Assembly (NCBI RefSeq): GCF_003946115.1
Contig: NZ_RHOH01000004.1
Coordinates: 124,001 to 188,000 of the forward strand
Origin: Lacticaseibacillus daqingensis
GTDB taxonomy: Bacteria > Bacillota > Bacilli > Lactobacillales > Lactobacillaceae
DNA length: 64,000 nucleotides
Direction: 5' to 3'
The first letter of the stretch is position 1; each line of letters opens with the position of its first letter. Under the pieces are notes generated by a model. It saw only the letters and a program-made list of their open reading frames with translations. It was not told where the DNA came from and did no database searches. Both the position numbers and the translations under genes were made by a program. Below, piece by piece: positions 33,633 to 41,856 of the stretch.

Positions 33633-34016
33633 TTATAGGAGGATCGGTCGGGTGATCTTGGCCGTTGGGTGGGCCAGCACCCACCCGAAGTCGTCGGCGT
33701 GCGCATCGCGGCGGATGCGCACGCCGGGCTGGGCCATGACCGTGAACGGGTAGTCGTGCGCCAGCGCCTGCTGCAGGTAAAAATTGATCATCGCCTGCGT
33801 CATCAGGCCATTCAAATAGACCCGGTAGCCGGGGTAGCGCGTCAGCACCTGGTCCAGCAGCTGCGCGATCCGCTCGTCATGGAGCTGGCGAATCGTGACC
33901 GCCATCGCGACGCGCTCGCGAAAGTTGCCCAAGAAGGCCCGCTTCTCATCCGGCTTGATCGTCGGAATCCCCAGCGCCTTCGCCTTGATGAACGCGTTCA
34001 AATCCTCTGCCATCAT
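33633..34016 (-). CDS. YueI family protein (DUF1694), copy 2
   Basis: A 127-residue paralogue of the protein at 25,572: KPDEKRAFLGNFRERVAMAV aligns with the signature of the first copy, followed by the same alternation of LLNG/YLNG and a final beta segment. Function unknown. The ATG pair follows AAAAGGGGGGCTC, and an extended -10 TGGTATAAT stands at 34041-34049. It is the first gene of the operon with DUF2785. Confidence 0.83.
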   Translation of the reverse strand: MMAEDLNAFIKAKALGIPTIKPDEKRAFLGNFRERVAMAVTIRQLHDERIAQLLDQVLTRYPGYRVYLNGLMTQAMINFYLQQALAHDYPFTVMAQPGVRIRRDAHADDFGWVLAHPTAKITRPILL

Positions 34017-34040
34017 GAGCCCCCCCTTTTAGTTGTCCTC

Positions 34041-34049
34041 ATTATACCA
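34041..34049 (-). promoter_or_regulatory. Extended -10 of the yueI-2 operon
   Basis: TGGTATAAT on the minus strand; no good -35, which an extended -10 can compensate. Confidence 0.6.
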
Positions 34050-34148
34050 AAAACCAAGGCGGAACACGCTGACCGTCTCGAATGTTCAATTTCGACCGTC
34101 CAACGGCTGGCTGCCAGGCACTGAATGCGAGCGAGCGCGGTGAAAACA

Positions 34149-34189
34149 AGGCACCCCGCAAAACCGCAGACCGGTTCCGTGGGGTGCCT
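34149..34189 (-). terminator. Terminator of the suf operon
   Basis: AGGCACCCC and GGGGTGCCT with a 23-base loop that contains a further small stem; on the minus strand TTGTTTTC follows. Confidence 0.8.
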
Positions 34190-34213
34190 GATGATAATTT
34201 GCGGCGCAATGCC

Positions 34214-35650
34214 TTAACCGACCGAGCCGTCCATTTCCATCGAGATCAGGCGGTTCAGCTCCACGGCGTACTCCATCGGCAGTTCCTTGGTGAACGGCTC
34301 GACGAAGCCCATGATGATCATCTCGGTGGCCTTGGCCTCGGGGATGCCACGGCTTTCCAGGTAGTACAGCTGTTCCTCTGAGACTTTTGAGACCTTGGCC
34401 TCGTGCTCCATCGCCACGGTCGGGTTGTGGATCTCGTTGTACGGGATCGTGTCGGACTTGCTCAGCTCGTCCATCAGGATGGTGTCACACTCGACATGGC
34501 AAAAGGCGTTCTCAGACTTCTTCGTGAAGCGCACCGTGCCCCGGTAGTCCACGCGGCCACCGTCCTTGGCGATCGACTTGGAAACGATCGAGCTCGACGT
34601 GTTGGGCGCATTGTGGATCATGCGCGCGCCGTTGTCCTGATCAACGCCGGACCCGGCCACGGCGATCGACAGCATCGTGCCGTGCGCCCCGGCCCCATCG
34701 AGATAGACGCTCGGATACTTCATCGTCGTTTTGGACCCGAGGTTGCCATCCACCCATTCCATCGTCGCGTTTTGCAGGGCCTGCGCGCGCTTGGTCTCAA
34801 GTGAAAAGACGTTTTTGGACCAGTTTTGGATGGTGGTGTAGCGGCAATAGGCGTCATCTTGCACGAATACTTCCACCACCGCGGCGTGCAGCGAGTCGCT
34901 GGAGTAGTTCGGCGCTGTGCACCCTTCCACGTAGTTGACATGCGCGCCAGGGGCGACGATGATCAGTGTGCGTTCGAACTGGCCGGTGTTTTCCGCGTTG
35001 ATGCGGAAATACGACTGGATCGGCACATCGGTTTGCACGCCCGCTGGCACGTAGATGAAACTGCCACCGGACCAGACGGCGCTGTTCAGTGCGGCGAACT
35101 TATTGTCGCTGGGATGCACGAGGGTGCCAAAGTACTGGCGCACTAGGTCTGGGTACTCCTTCAGCGCGGAGTCCATGTCCATGAAAATGATGCCGAGCTT
35201 GTCGAACTCATCTTTCATGTTGTGGTAGACCACCTCGGACTCGTACTGTGCCGAGGCCCCGGCCAGATACTTGCGCTCCGCCTGCGGCACGCCGAGGCGA
35301 TCGAAGGTGTTCTTAATGTCTTCCGGCACCTCCTCCCAGCTGCGGTAAGTCTTATCCGTGGCCTTTTGGAAGTACAGCATGTGGTCGAGGTCAAGGTCAG
35401 ACAGATCCGGCCCAAACGCCGGCATCGGCAGCTTCCGATACGTCTGATAGGCGCGCAGGCGGTAGTCGAGCATCCACTCCGGCTCCCCTTTTTCGCGCGA
35501 GATCGTGCGCACCGTGGCTTCCGTCAGTCCGCGCCCGGTGGAGAACACCGGCTTGATATCGTCCTTGAAGTCCGCAGGGTTCTCCGTGGTCAAAAAGTCG
35601 ATGTCCGCGGCGACCTGCTCGTTGTTTTTGGTGTTTTTGGTTTCAGTCAT
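34214..35650 (-). CDS. sufB: Fe-S cluster scaffold component SufB
   Basis: The scaffold protein of the SUF machinery, acting as SufBC2D. It has 478 residues, the usual length. Typical segments are [13 protein letters not shown] near the start, [12 protein letters not shown], the beta-helix with YVEGCTAP, and the C-terminal [11 protein letters not shown]. The start is set at the ATG behind GGAAGGTGAACACA. It overlaps the end of sufU by 8 bp and is the last gene of sufCDSUB. Confidence 0.97.
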   Translation of the reverse strand: MTETKNTKNNEQVAADIDFLTTENPADFKDDIKPVFSTGRGLTEATVRTISREKGEPEWMLDYRLRAYQTYRKLPMPAFGPDLSDLDLDHMLYFQKATDKTYRSWEEVPEDIKNTFDRLGVPQAERKYLAGASAQYESEVVYHNMKDEFDKLGIIFMDMDSALKEYPDLVRQYFGTLVHPSDNKFAALNSAVWSGGSFIYVPAGVQTDVPIQSYFRINAENTGQFERTLIIVAPGAHVNYVEGCTAPNYSSDSLHAAVVEVFVQDDAYCRYTTIQNWSKNVFSLETKRAQALQNATMEWVDGNLGSKTTMKYPSVYLDGAGAHGTMLSIAVAGSGVDQDNGARMIHNAPNTSSSIVSKSIAKDGGRVDYRGTVRFTKKSENAFCHVECDTILMDELSKSDTIPYNEIHNPTVAMEHEAKVSKVSEEQLYYLESRGIPEAKATEMIIMGFVEPFTKELPMEYAVELNRLISMEMDGSVG

Positions 35651-36086
35651 TGTGTTCACCTTCCGTTAGCGCTTGAGAAGCAGCTTTCCAGGCCAGGGTC
35701 GCGCATTTGATGCGGGCGGGAAACTGGTGCACCCCGCTCAAAATTGCGGCATCACCCAGCAGGTCGGCATCTGGCGCGGTGCCATCGATGACCAGCTGCG
35801 AAAACGTCTGGACCATCTGCTGCACCACCGCCGGCGTTTGCCCGATGATCTGATCGGTCATCAGGCTCCCAGAGGCCTGCGAAATCGTGCAACCACTGCC
35901 GGCAAAGGCCGCGTCCTGCACCACCCCATCCGCCACCCGCAACTGCAGGGTCAACACATCCCCACAGCTGGGGTTGCGCACCGTGATCGTGTGCGTCGGC
36001 GCCGCCAGCGTGCCGTGGTGCCGCGGGTGATTGGCCTCGTCGAGGATCACCTGGCGATAGAGCTGATCAAGTTTAGTCAGTGCCAA
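35643..36086 (-). CDS. sufU: Zinc-dependent sulfurtransferase SufU
   Basis: Takes persulfide sulfur from SufS in Bacillota. The 147-residue protein keeps the three conserved cysteines and the aspartate of the zinc site in [20 protein letters not shown] and RIKCATLAW. The start is TTG, since AAGGGGG lies 7 bases before it; the frame upstream runs antisense-free into sufS. It overlaps sufS by 14 bp and sufB by 8 bp. Confidence 0.95.
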   Translation of the reverse strand: MALTKLDQLYRQVILDEANHPRHHGTLAAPTHTITVRNPSCGDVLTLQLRVADGVVQDAAFAGSGCTISQASGSLMTDQIIGQTPAVVQQMVQTFSQLVIDGTAPDADLLGDAAILSGVHQFPARIKCATLAWKAASQALTEGEHND

Positions 36087-37275
36087 GAAAATACCCCCTT
36101 GCCTCAGCCACAGCCGCCACCAAGCGCGCCACGTCTGCCGGGGTGTTGTACCCGGCAAAGCTCGCGCGCACCGTGGCCGGCACCCCAAGGCGGGCCATCA
36201 GCGGCTGCGCGCAGTGGTGCCCGGCGCGCACCGCCACGGCCTGCTCATCCAAAAACGTCGCCAGATCGTGCGGGTGCACGCCGGTGAGGGTGAAGCTGAC
36301 AATTCCTAAGCTGTTGGCGGTGCCGTACAGCTGAACGCCTGGGATCTGGGTCAGCCCAGTGCGCAGCGCCGTGACCAGCTGAAACTCGCGGGCGCGCACG
36401 GTGGACCAGTCCTGCGCCTGCAGGAACGTCAGCGCGGCGCTGAGGCCGTAGACGCCGGCGATGTTGGGCGTGCCCGCCTCAAACTTCAGCGGCACCGGCG
36501 CCCAGGTCGACCGAACGTCCGTCACCTCATCGATCATCTCACCACCGAACTGCACCGGCGGCATCGCGTCAAGCAGCGGCAGGCGCCCGTAGAGCACGCC
36601 GATACCGGTGGGCCCGTAGACCTTGTGGCCGGAAAAAGCAAAGAAGTCCGCGCCCAGCGCCTGCACATCAACGGGCATGTGCGGCACGCTTTGGGCACCA
36701 TCCACGACAACGACCCCACCCACGGCGTGCACCAAGTCGGCCAGCTGCCGCACCGGCACGAGGCCGCCTGTCACGTTGGTCACCTGCGCCAGCGCCAGAA
36801 TGCGCGTGCGCGGTGTGATCAGCTTGGCCACCGCGGCCGGGTCCGTGTCGCCAGTTGCCGTCACCGGGGCCACGACAAACTTGGCCCCCACGCGGACCGC
36901 CAGCTGTTGCCAGGGGATGAAGTTGCTGTGGTGCTCGGCGGCGCTGACCAGGATCTCATCGCCGGCGCGCACCGTTTGCGGCCCGAAGCTTTGGGCCACC
37001 AGATTCAGGCTGTCCGTGGTGCCGCGGGTGAAGACGATTTCTTCGGCCTGTGCCGCGTTCAAAAACGCCGCCACCTGCTGGCGAATCGCCTCGTAACGCT
37101 CAGTCGTCGCAAACGCGAGCCGGTACAGCCCGCGGTGCACATTGGCGTTCTCGTTCACATAGTAGTCTTGCAGCGCATTCAGCACGACCTGAGGCTTTTG
37201 GCTGGTCGCTGCAGAATCGAGGTACACCAAGTCGGGGTGCGCCGCAAAAAACGGAAATTGCTCACGCATAGGCAT
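36073..37275 (-). CDS. sufS: Cysteine desulfurase SufS
   Basis: A PLP enzyme that supplies sulfur as persulfide. The 400-residue class II desulfurase has YLDSAATSQKP at the N-terminus, the PLP lysine in FSGHKVYGPTG and the catalytic cysteine in RAGHHCAQPLM. It is coupled to sufD by a 14-bp overlap. Confidence 0.97.
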   Translation of the reverse strand: MPMREQFPFFAAHPDLVYLDSAATSQKPQVVLNALQDYYVNENANVHRGLYRLAFATTERYEAIRQQVAAFLNAAQAEEIVFTRGTTDSLNLVAQSFGPQTVRAGDEILVSAAEHHSNFIPWQQLAVRVGAKFVVAPVTATGDTDPAAVAKLITPRTRILALAQVTNVTGGLVPVRQLADLVHAVGGVVVVDGAQSVPHMPVDVQALGADFFAFSGHKVYGPTGIGVLYGRLPLLDAMPPVQFGGEMIDEVTDVRSTWAPVPLKFEAGTPNIAGVYGLSAALTFLQAQDWSTVRAREFQLVTALRTGLTQIPGVQLYGTANSLGIVSFTLTGVHPHDLATFLDEQAVAVRAGHHCAQPLMARLGVPATVRASFAGYNTPADVARLVAAVAEARGYFLGTD

Positions 37276-38266
37276 TCACCAAGGTTTCATCGATCGTCTT
37301 AAAGAGCTCCTGTTTGAGCGTCGGGTCCGTGATCTCGGCCAACCCGGCTTCCAGGAAACCGCGGATCACCAGCCGTGAGGCGAGCTCAAGCGACAGCCCC
37401 CGGCTCATCAGGTAGTACAACTGGGCCTTGTCGACGCGGGTGACTGAGGCGGCGTGGCCCGCGGTCACATCGTTTTCGTCAATGAGGAGGATCGGATTGG
37501 CATCGCCGCGCGCCTTTTGCGCCAGCATCAGCACCCGGTTCTCCTGCTGATTGTCGCTGCCGCGCGCACCTTGAACGATGTGACCGATGCCGTTAAAAAT
37601 CAAGTGGGCCGCGCCAGTGATCACACCGCGCTGATTGATGTGACCAACCGACTTGCGCGCGCGATTGGTCATCGCGGTCGTGTAGCCGATGTGCTGCGCG
37701 CCGCTGGCCAGCACCCCCACATTGACAGTCGCCTGCGCGCCGGTGCCCACCAAGTCGGTGGTGATCAGACTGGCGCCGGAGTTCTGGCTGAACCCGGCGA
37801 TTGTCCAGTTGAGCGTGGCGTCCGCCCCGACAGTGGCCGTGCGCTGCACCAGTGCCGTTTTGGCCGCAAAGGCATCATACGTCAGCCAGCTGACCGTTGC
37901 GCCGGCCCCAAGCGTCAGCCACACGCCGACGCCAAGCATCGTGCCCGCGCTTTTCCAGGTTTCTTGCAACACCACATGGGCGTTTTCGCCGACGTGGATG
38001 GTGACGAGGCCGCCAGCGGTCGCCGGACCGGTGAGCAACACCGGCGTTTCACTGGTGAAGCCAGCGGGCACCTCAATGTGCGTCACCGGCTGACCGTCTT
38101 GTAACAACCACTGATCGAGCGTCGAAGTCGTTGTGGGGGCCGGACCGGCTGTCACCGTCACAGAGGTCGGTGCACTGACGGTCACGGCCGCCCCGGCGTC
38201 TTTGACCTGCTTCAGGTAGCGCGCCAGCGGGATCTTAGGCGTGCTCGGCGTTGGGAACTCAGGCAT
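37262..38266 (-). CDS. sufD: Fe-S cluster assembly protein SufD
   Basis: The partner of SufB in the scaffold complex. It has 334 residues, shorter than many SufD proteins because the N-terminal part is reduced. The C-terminal half shows the family pattern QENRVLMLAQKARGDANPIL and LIDENDVTAGHAASV with the conserved His. The start is the ATG behind GGGTGAGCCGA, overlapping sufC by 8 bp. Confidence 0.94.
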   Translation of the reverse strand: MPEFPTPSTPKIPLARYLKQVKDAGAAVTVSAPTSVTVTAGPAPTTTSTLDQWLLQDGQPVTHIEVPAGFTSETPVLLTGPATAGGLVTIHVGENAHVVLQETWKSAGTMLGVGVWLTLGAGATVSWLTYDAFAAKTALVQRTATVGADATLNWTIAGFSQNSGASLITTDLVGTGAQATVNVGVLASGAQHIGYTTAMTNRARKSVGHINQRGVITGAAHLIFNGIGHIVQGARGSDNQQENRVLMLAQKARGDANPILLIDENDVTAGHAASVTRVDKAQLYYLMSRGLSLELASRLVIRGFLEAGLAEITDPTLKQELFKTIDETLVNAYA

Positions 38267-39026
38267 TCGGCTCACCCGCCTTAAGGTGACTGTAGCCCGT
38301 CTTTTCCAGCTCCTTGGCCAGCTCAGCGCCACCGGTTTCGATGATCTCGCCGTCTTTCATCACGTGCACGAAGTCCGGCACGATGTAGTCCAACAGACGC
38401 TGGTAATGCGTGATGATCAGGCTCCCAAACTCAGGCCCGCGCTGAAGGTTCACGCCCTTGGCCACGATGCGCAGCGCATCGATGTCCAGCCCGGAGTCGA
38501 TTTCGTCCAGCAGCGCAAACTTCGGCTGAATCATCATCAGTTGCAGGATCTCGTTGCGCTTTTTCTCCCCACCGGAGAAGCCTTGGTTCAAGTAGCGGTC
38601 GGCCATGTCGGCCGGCATCTCCAGCGTGGCCATGGTCGCGTCCAGCTGCTTGAGAAATTGCATGATGGGGATCTGGTCGTCGTCTGGACGGCGGGCGTTG
38701 ATGGCCGCACGAATGAACTCGGCGTTGGTCACGCCGGCGATTTCAGCCGGATACTGCATGCCCAAAAACAGCCCGGCGCGCGCCCGTGCGTCCACCGGCA
38801 ACTCAAGCAAACTCTGGCCGTCCACCAGGATATCCCCTTGGGTAACGAGGTAGCGCGGGTTGCCCATGATGGTTTCTGCCAATGTCGATTTACCGTTCCC
38901 GTTCGGTCCCATCAGCGCGTGGATCTCGCCGGTTTTGACCGTCAGGTTCACCCCACGCAGGATCTCGGCATGGGCCGGTTCATCTTTCACTTTAACGTGC
39001 AGATCCTTGATTTCTAAAGTACTCAT
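38259..39026 (-). CDS. sufC: SufC ATPase
   Basis: An ABC-type ATPase that drives the SufBD scaffold. It has 255 residues, Walker A GPNGNGKST, the signature FSGGEKKRNEIL, Walker B KFALLDEIDSGLD and the switch TH in IITHYQRLL. It is the first gene of the suf operon, with GGAGGCGATCG before the ATG. Confidence 0.97.
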   Translation of the reverse strand: MSTLEIKDLHVKVKDEPAHAEILRGVNLTVKTGEIHALMGPNGNGKSTLAETIMGNPRYLVTQGDILVDGQSLLELPVDARARAGLFLGMQYPAEIAGVTNAEFIRAAINARRPDDDQIPIMQFLKQLDATMATLEMPADMADRYLNQGFSGGEKKRNEILQLMMIQPKFALLDEIDSGLDIDALRIVAKGVNLQRGPEFGSLIITHYQRLLDYIVPDFVHVMKDGEIIETGGAELAKELEKTGYSHLKAGEPNA

Positions 39027-39074
39027 TCGATCGCCTCCACTGTTCCGATTCGGTCACACGGACCGCTCGTGTCC

Positions 39075-39103
39075 ATTGTACGGCATCCACCGCGCCGTGA
39101 CAA
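39075..39103 (-). promoter_or_regulatory. suf operon promoter
   Basis: TTGTCA, 17 bases, TACAAT on the minus strand, 49 bp before sufC. Confidence 0.85.
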
Positions 39104-39219
39104 ACGCTTCCAAGTACAGCTGATGCACCGCTTCTCGCCGCCAAACCGCCAGAATAAGACAGTCCGCCAAGGTACACTGACACACGCAAAAAATCGCCGA
39201 CCAGCGGCGATTTTGACGC

Positions 39220-40140
39220 TCAATGGTGGAGCGTTGTCCCGATGACCTCAGTGTGCCCGTCTTGAAAGGCGAACACCGCCCCGAAGTGCGTTGGATCAGC
39301 CAGCCAGCCTGGGATCGGGGCGCCGTGGAAGAACAGACGCTTGGCCTCCAGCTCCCCTTGGATCGAGTCCTTGGTGAACACGGTGACCCCCGCCAGCTCC
39401 GTCTGCAGCGGATACCCCGTGCGCGGATCCATCAGGTGGTGGTACTTCTTGCCGTCCTTGACTAAGAAGCGCTCGTAGATGCCACTGGTGACGGCGGACA
39501 CCGCCGGCAACAGCGTGGTGCCCAGATCCGTGTGGCGCGCACGCCCCGGATCTTGAACCCCGATCACCCACAAGCCGTCTTCACGGCGCGGTGAATCCCC
39601 GACGAACAGGAGGTTGCCCCCCAAGTCGATGATCCCTGCCTGCACCCCGTAGGCGCCCCACAGCGCGCGGATCTGGTCGGCGATGTAGCCCTTGGCGATG
39701 CCGCCGAGGTCCAGTTCCATGCCGGGATGCGCCAGGCTCACACTGTGCGTGGCCGCGTCCAGCGTCACCCCTTCCGGATCGCTGAGCGCCAGCCGGGCCG
39801 CAATGGCCATGTCGCTTGGGACATTGGCGCCGTTGAAACCGATTTTCCACAGCTTCACCAGTGGGCCGATCAGCGCGTTGAAGCCATAGTTCGCCTGACT
39901 CGCCGCGACGGCCTGCTGGATCAGGCGAAAGGTCGCGCTGGACACCACCACCGCCGCGTGACCGGCCGCGTGGTTGACCGACATTACCTCGGACGCCGGC
40001 CGGTTGACGGTCAGGCGGTCCTCCTCGCGGTTGATCAGCACTGCGGCGGCATCCAGTGCCGCATCATCTGCTTCCCCAAAGACGGTCAGGTTGATGCGCG
40101 TGCCCAACGCGTGCAGGGTCAAGTCTCGCCGTGTCGTCAT
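39220..40140 (-). CDS. apbE: FAD:protein FMN transferase (cytosolic ApbE)
   Basis: Transfers FMN from FAD to a threonine of target proteins. The 306-residue protein has the family blocks GTRINLTVFG, NREEDRLTVNRPASEV, the FAD-binding LDLGGIAKGYIAD and IIDLGGNLLFVG, and the metal-site region SAVTSGIYERF...HHLMDPRTGYP. There is no signal peptide or lipobox, unlike exported ApbE proteins, so it acts in the cytosol. The ATG begins one base after the stop of the PAS gene, so translation is coupled. The adjacent protein carries six ApbE-type target motifs and is the obvious substrate. The frame upstream of this ATG is only a shadow of those repeats. Confidence 0.94.
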   Translation of the reverse strand: MTTRRDLTLHALGTRINLTVFGEADDAALDAAAVLINREEDRLTVNRPASEVMSVNHAAGHAAVVVSSATFRLIQQAVAASQANYGFNALIGPLVKLWKIGFNGANVPSDMAIAARLALSDPEGVTLDAATHSVSLAHPGMELDLGGIAKGYIADQIRALWGAYGVQAGIIDLGGNLLFVGDSPRREDGLWVIGVQDPGRARHTDLGTTLLPAVSAVTSGIYERFLVKDGKKYHHLMDPRTGYPLQTELAGVTVFTKDSIQGELEAKRLFFHGAPIPGWLADPTHFGAVFAFQDGHTEVIGTTLHH

Positions 40141-40141
40141 C

Positions 40142-40864
40142 TTACAGGTCGTAGTTGAACGGACCCGGCTTGCTGGCATCCGCTGGGGCCTCGGAAGCGC
40201 CGGTGGAGGCATCAGCCTTCGGTGCCGGGGCTGCTTCTTCCTCGGAGGCCCCGGTGGAGGCATCGGCGACTGGCGCTGCCTCTTCCTCAGACGCACCCGT
40301 GGACGCATCGGCTGCTGGGGCTGCTTCTTCTTCGGACGCCCCAGTAACGGCATCGGCTGCCGGCGCCGCTTCCTCTTCAGACGCGCCGGTGGACGCATCG
40401 GTCCCGGTCTTGCCATCTGCCTTGGACGCCCCGGTGGACGCATCAGACCAGCCACCGTTCTCGTAGGCGGTCAGAATGGCTTCAACGCTGCCGGTGAATT
40501 CGATGGTACCCAAGTACGCGCCGTCTTCATCGCGCAGCGCGTAGTACTGGATGAACACGCGGTGGCCGTGCATCATCAGCGGCCGCGCGACAAAATCACG
40601 GGAGCCATCCTTGAAGCTGTCGATGATCTTAGACACGATCGGCCAAGCTTTGGCGGGGTGGCAGTCCTTGACGTGTTCGCCGAGCGCCTTGGGCGAGCGC
40701 ACGTGCTCGCGGTTCGGCTTGTTGGAGAACCAGGAGAAGTGATCGGTGTGGTCGATCAGGTCAATTTCAAACGGAATGGTGCTGAAAATCTGCTGGACTT
40801 CGGTCAGCGTCAGCCGGCCGGTGGCAAAGTTGATGTAAGCCCCATCAAATTCTGGTTTAGTCAT
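40142..40864 (-). CDS. PAS-domain protein with six flavinylation motifs
   Basis: A 240-residue soluble protein in two parts. Residues 1-137 are a PAS domain of the type fused to DUF438/hemerythrin proteins: FEIDLIDHTDHFSWFSNK, VKDCHPAKAWPIVSKIIDSF, YYALRDEDGAYLGTIEFTG. Residues 141-224 hold six D-A-x-T-G-A-S motifs (141, 156, 171, 186, 201, 218) joined by acidic Glu/Ala/Pro linkers. D-x-x-T-G-A-S/T is the known ApbE acceptor pattern, FMN going to the threonine (144, 159, 174, 189, 204, 221). There is no signal peptide or membrane helix. The ATG has GGAGGAACTACC upstream; apbE follows after one base. I infer a multi-flavin electron carrier or redox sensor. Confidence 0.88.
   Translation of the reverse strand: MTKPEFDGAYINFATGRLTLTEVQQIFSTIPFEIDLIDHTDHFSWFSNKPNREHVRSPKALGEHVKDCHPAKAWPIVSKIIDSFKDGSRDFVARPLMMHGHRVFIQYYALRDEDGAYLGTIEFTGSVEAILTAYENGGWSDASTGASKADGKTGTDASTGASEEEAAPAADAVTGASEEEAAPAADASTGASEEEAAPVADASTGASEEEAAPAPKADASTGASEAPADASKPGPFNYDL
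40193..40444 (-). repeat. Tandem coding repeat of the flavinylation motifs
   Basis: Five motif starts are exactly 45 bp (15 codons) apart and the sixth 51 bp on. The linkers E-E-E-A-A-P-A/V are nearly identical at DNA level in the middle units, pointing to recent duplication and possible copy-number change. Confidence 0.9.
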
Positions 40865-40898
40865 GGTAGTTCCTCCTCTGAGTGTTCATTCAAAGCGG

Positions 40899-40927
40899 TT
40901 GCGCGGCCTTCCCAAGTCCGCTATGCT
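40899..40927 (+). promoter_or_regulatory. Promoter of the AraC-type regulator
   Basis: TTGCGC, 17 bases, TATGCT, in the 83-bp region shared with the divergent PAS-apbE operon. A regulator bound here could control both sides. Confidence 0.65.
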
Positions 40928-40947
40928 GGACTGAGGAGGTGGGCACC

Positions 40948-41808
40948 GTGTTACAGACAAATTCAGGGACCCAACCGGTCACATTAGACCTCGTCCCAAT
41001 GCTGGCGGCAGGCACCGCATCGCGGGTCCCGTTCGCCATTTTACAAAATCGCGCCGACTGCCTCATGCAGCTGCCGGGGCGGCCGGTCACGCTGAAGGTT
41101 GGCGATATCGCGTTGATCCGCGCGTCAACCGCCGTGACCTTAGCGCCGCTGACCGCGGGCCAGGCGCTGGATGCGCGCTTATTCCAGTTACCCATCGCCA
41201 CCGACTCGGGCTTTGGCCCCAACGAGTTGATCAGCTCCATGCTGACCACGATGGACGATGCACACATCGTGTTTCGCCGCATCGATCACCGGCTGACGAA
41301 TGGCTACTGCGATCAGCTGGCGCGCTTGGCCGAAGCAGCGCCACAGGACGCGCTGTTGAGCTATGAGCAAGGGATGCTCGCCCACCTGTTGCTGACAGAG
41401 CTGTCCCGCTCGGACCTCAACGCGATGATGATCATCGAATCTGATTTTCCGGAAACCGACTTGCGCCGGACCCCGAAGGCCCGCCAAGCAGGCGTCATCC
41501 TTAACTATATCATGACCAACATCGCCACGGTCACCCTGCAAGGGGCGGCCGCCCATTTTGGCTACGAGCCCAATTACTTCTCACGCCTGTGCCACCAGCT
41601 GTTTCAAAAACCCTTCTCCGAAGAGGTGCGCTTCATCCGGATGAACCAGGCCAAGAAGCTGCTGGAGCTGACGCCGCAAAGCGTCAACGATATCGCCTTT
41701 GCGCTGGGCTACAAGAACCCCGCCAACTTCGATCATCACTTCAAGGCATACACCGGGCAGACGCCCTCCGAGTTCCGGCGGGCGGTTCAAGCCCAGCCGT
41801 TGCACTGA
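40948..41808 (+). CDS. AraC family transcriptional regulator
   Basis: A 286-residue regulator. An N-terminal cupin-like sensor region (about 1-165) is followed by the double helix-turn-helix at about 185-280: TLQGAAAHFGYEPNYFSRLCHQLF and VNDIAFALGYKNPANFDHHFKAYTGQTPSEFR. The start is GTG, with GAGGAGGT 7 bases upstream; a longer frame runs through the promoter. It is divergent from PAS-apbE, whose likely regulator it is. The signal is unknown. It ends at a bidirectional terminator. Confidence 0.9.
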   Translation: MLQTNSGTQPVTLDLVPMLAAGTASRVPFAILQNRADCLMQLPGRPVTLKVGDIALIRASTAVTLAPLTAGQALDARLFQLPIATDSGFGPNELISSMLTTMDDAHIVFRRIDHRLTNGYCDQLARLAEAAPQDALLSYEQGMLAHLLLTELSRSDLNAMMIIESDFPETDLRRTPKARQAGVILNYIMTNIATVTLQGAAAHFGYEPNYFSRLCHQLFQKPFSEEVRFIRMNQAKKLLELTPQSVNDIAFALGYKNPANFDHHFKAYTGQTPSEFRRAVQAQPLH

Positions 41809-41820
41809 CCCTTGCCGGCA

Positions 41821-41851
41821 AACGCCCACCGCATCCTGCGGTGGGCGTTTT
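41821..41851. terminator. Bidirectional terminator
   Basis: A perfect 14-bp stem AAACGCCCACCGCA/TGCGGTGGGCGTTT with a 3-base loop, serving the AraC gene and the FAD-synthetase-like gene. Confidence 0.93.
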
Positions 41852-41856
41852 GCGCG

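Noticed and set aside
40193-40444. CRISPR-like regularity of 45 bp
   Set aside because: The repeats are in-frame codons of a protein tail with no unique spacers and no cas genes.
40141-40455. N-terminal extension of ApbE rich in Arg, Pro, Gln and Lys
   Set aside because: It is the flavinylation repeat of the PAS gene read in another frame; apbE starts at 40140.
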